Source: AM-0621 sp964386705
GTDB lineage: Bacteria; Planctomycetota; Planctomycetia; Planctomycetales; Planctomycetaceae
Reading direction: 5' to 3'
Length of the DNA: 64,000 nt
Assembly (NCBI GenBank): GCA_964386705.1
Contig: CAYLTY010000011.1
Coordinates: 7,742 to 71,741 of the forward strand
Shown: piece after piece, positions 62,561 to 64,000 of the stretch
Numbering within the stretch: the stretch's first letter is position 1
Layout of the letters: each line of letters opens with the position of its first letter
Program-made: the position numbers and the translations under genes
The notes under the pieces: model-generated
What the model saw: the letters and a program-made list of their open reading frames with translations, nothing else
What the model was told of the DNA's origin: nothing
The model's database searches: none

Positions 62561-63874
62561 GTGCCTCAATGCGGTTCGGCAAGGAACGACTCGTCGCGAT
62601 CCATCGCTGTTGCTGCTCTCCTGCTACTGGCCTTCATCAGCACCGGATGCAGCAAGAGTGACACCGCAGACAAATCAACGCCGGTGGCATCGCCCGCAGC
62701 GGTGCCACCGGTTTCGGTCAGTGTCGCGACGGCTGAGACGAAAGCAGTGCAGCGACGGGTTGCCGTGGTCGGCACCCTGCATGGCTTCGAACGGATCGTT
62801 GTTACGCCCAAGGTCGAGGGGCGCGTGACAGCGACGCTGGTTGATGTCGGTGATCGTGTTTCTCCGAATACTACACTGCTGAAACTCGATCCCACGGACT
62901 ACCAGCTCGCCGTTGAAGAGTCGCAGCGAGCACTCGAACAGGAACTCTCACGGCTGGACCTCAAGGAGCCTCCGGAAGGCGAGTTCGATATCGAGCAGAT
63001 GCCGTCGGTCGAGCGAGCACGTCTCGTTATGGAAAACTCGCGGCGCGAGTTTGAGCGGCAGCGCACGTTGCTGCGTTCGAATGCTGCCGCGAAGCAGACC
63101 TACGATCAGGCCGAGAACGATCAGCAGGTCGCGATCGCATCGTTGCGGCAGGCTCGCATCGACGCGCGGACAACCTTGGCCACGGTGCGGCATCGTGAAG
63201 CGGTGCTGTCGCAGGCAAGACAGAAACTGCAGGAAACGTTGGTTAAAGCGCCTCAATTGGGCGCGGATGCTCCCGATCAGATGACGAAGTTTGTCGTTGC
63301 CAAACGTATGGCTGCGGTGGGCGAAATGGTTCGTGCTTTCCCGTCGACGCCCGTCTTTGAACTTGTTGTCGATGACGTTCTCAAACTGCACGTGATGGTG
63401 CCTGAACGCTACCTCTCGCAGGTACGGAAGGGACTCGATGCCGAGATTCGAGTTGAGGCCTATCCGCAGGAAATCTTCGTCGGCAAGATCGCCCGTATTA
63501 ACCCGACGGTGGATTCACAGAGCCGTTCGTTCGATGTCGAGATCCAAGTTGATAACGAAGACCACCGCCTGAAACACGGCGGCTTTGCGAAGGCAGAAGT
63601 CATCGTGGGCGCTGCGAATGAAGCGGTCACCGTGCCTCTGGAAGCGGTCACACGGTTCGCGGGCGTGTCAAAAGTCTTCCGCGTGCGGGATGAGCATGTC
63701 GAAGAAATTGAGATTCAGGTGGGCGCTCATGGTCCCGGCTGGGTGGAGGCTCTAGGCCAACTGCAGGCTGGTGACATGATCGTGACTAGTGGTCAGTCGC
63801 GACTGGCAAATGGCTCGCGAGTCACCGTACGCACGAATCCCGCCGTGGCTGCCAAACCCACAACGTTGAAGTGA
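62561..63874 (+). CDS. RND efflux periplasmic adaptor lipoprotein (HlyD family)
   Basis: A membrane-fusion protein of 437 residues. From GTG 62561 (AGGA 8 bases upstream) the leader is a lipoprotein signal with IAVAALLLLAFISTGC, lipid-bearing Cys 30. Then comes a barrel-sandwich half (RRVAVVGTLHGFERIVVTPK, EGRVTATLVDVGDRVSPN), a long coiled-coil hairpin at about residues 110-235, and a beta-barrel (LHVMVPERYLSQVRKGLDAE). A final domain follows (VEEIEIQVGAHGPGWVEALG). It links the RND pump to an outer channel. The frame is open upstream through the palindromic repeat to an ATG at 62258 that overlaps the TetR stop. That start would put about 100 extra residues before the signal, so I consider it less likely to be functional. 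Confidence 0.87.
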   Translation: MPQCGSARNDSSRSIAVAALLLLAFISTGCSKSDTADKSTPVASPAAVPPVSVSVATAETKAVQRRVAVVGTLHGFERIVVTPKVEGRVTATLVDVGDRVSPNTTLLKLDPTDYQLAVEESQRALEQELSRLDLKEPPEGEFDIEQMPSVERARLVMENSRREFERQRTLLRSNAAAKQTYDQAENDQQVAIASLRQARIDARTTLATVRHREAVLSQARQKLQETLVKAPQLGADAPDQMTKFVVAKRMAAVGEMVRAFPSTPVFELVVDDVLKLHVMVPERYLSQVRKGLDAEIRVEAYPQEIFVGKIARINPTVDSQSRSFDVEIQVDNEDHRLKHGGFAKAEVIVGAANEAVTVPLEAVTRFAGVSKVFRVRDEHVEEIEIQVGAHGPGWVEALGQLQAGDMIVTSGQSRLANGSRVTVRTNPAVAAKPTTLK

Positions 63875-63913
63875 GACCGTTGAAGCAAGACCTGCGGTCT
63901 GATTGAGGCACTG

Positions 63914-64000
63914 ATGAGTATCTGGGAAATCTGTATTCGCCGACCGATCTTCACGCTGATGCTGGTGACAGCACCGGTCGTGCTGGGACTGGCTGCGTAT
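63914..64000 (+). CDS. RND efflux permease, N-terminal fragment
   Basis: The last 87 bases encode the first 29 residues of an AcrB-type permease: SIWEICIRRPIFTLMLVTAP and the start of transmembrane helix 1 (VVLGLAAY). The R-R/K-P-x-x motif at the membrane edge is standard for this family. GAGG lies 6-7 bases before the ATG. It follows the adaptor gene by 39 bases and continues beyond the right edge of the window. Substrate unknown. Confidence 0.88.
   Translation, partial: MSIWEICIRRPIFTLMLVTAPVVLGLAAY

Overview
This is a 64 kb piece of a planctomycete chromosome, probably from the Planctomycetaceae or a related family; the genus cannot be told from the sequence. The evidence is family content: DUF1501, DUF1552, DUF1592-type and DUF1549/DUF1553 heme proteins, three giant RTX or FG-GAP proteins whose N-termini carry variants of the planctomycete LEPR-XLL motif, a TIGR03032 protein, and Asp/Glu/Leu-rich LRR lipoproteins. 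I see no rRNA, tRNA, CRISPR array, integrase or transposase.

Layout. 1-4.7 kb: the end of a methyltransferase gene, a secreted Gly/Tyr-rich peptide, an M3 oligopeptidase, a DUF1501 protein and a membrane-anchored protein. 4.7-10 kb, minus strand: an ECF sigma factor with PspA, an L7/L12-tail-like protein, a DUF2314 lipoprotein, a TPR protein with nadD, and a MOSC protein. 10-29.4 kb: three very large surface or secreted proteins (850, about 1687 and 2192 aa). Between them lie a diheme cytochrome c peroxidase with a beta-propeller protein, a Gly-rich exported protein and an M50-like membrane peptidase. 29.6-42.2 kb: a TIGR03032 protein, the DUF1592/DUF1552 pair, a transglutaminase membrane protein, a Tat-exported amidohydrolase, and a DUF1549/DUF1553 heme protein. 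Between the last two lies a roughly 1.2 kb AT-richer insertion that carries an LRR gene and a truncated caspase-like gene, bounded by a second copy of the amidohydrolase 3' end.

42.2-46 kb, minus strand: a probable operon of lipoprotein, HELTH peptidase-like protein, HisA-like protein, FliM and FliN, preceded by an HU/IHF gene with its own terminator. 46.4-54.2 kb: gdhA, an exported TPR-like protein, a second ECF sigma factor, a TfoX-N protein, a subclass B3 metallo-beta-lactamase, cardiolipin synthase and a methyltransferase. 54.6-61.4 kb: an unannotated 29-residue highly basic protein resembling the bS22/mS38 ribosomal family, an LRR lipoprotein, a Tm-1-like protein, an SH3-domain protein and a UbiD decarboxylase. 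61.6-64 kb: a TetR regulator, then an RND efflux adaptor and the start of the RND pump. A 175-bp palindromic repeat sits at the adaptor's 5' end.

The most notable items are the 3'-end-duplicating insertion with its caspase-like fragment, the tiny basic protein, the internally duplicated double FG-GAP propeller, and the shared head and tail of two otherwise different RTX proteins. Start codons were chosen from Shine-Dalgarno spacing, signal peptides and paralogue alignment, and often differ from the longest open frame.
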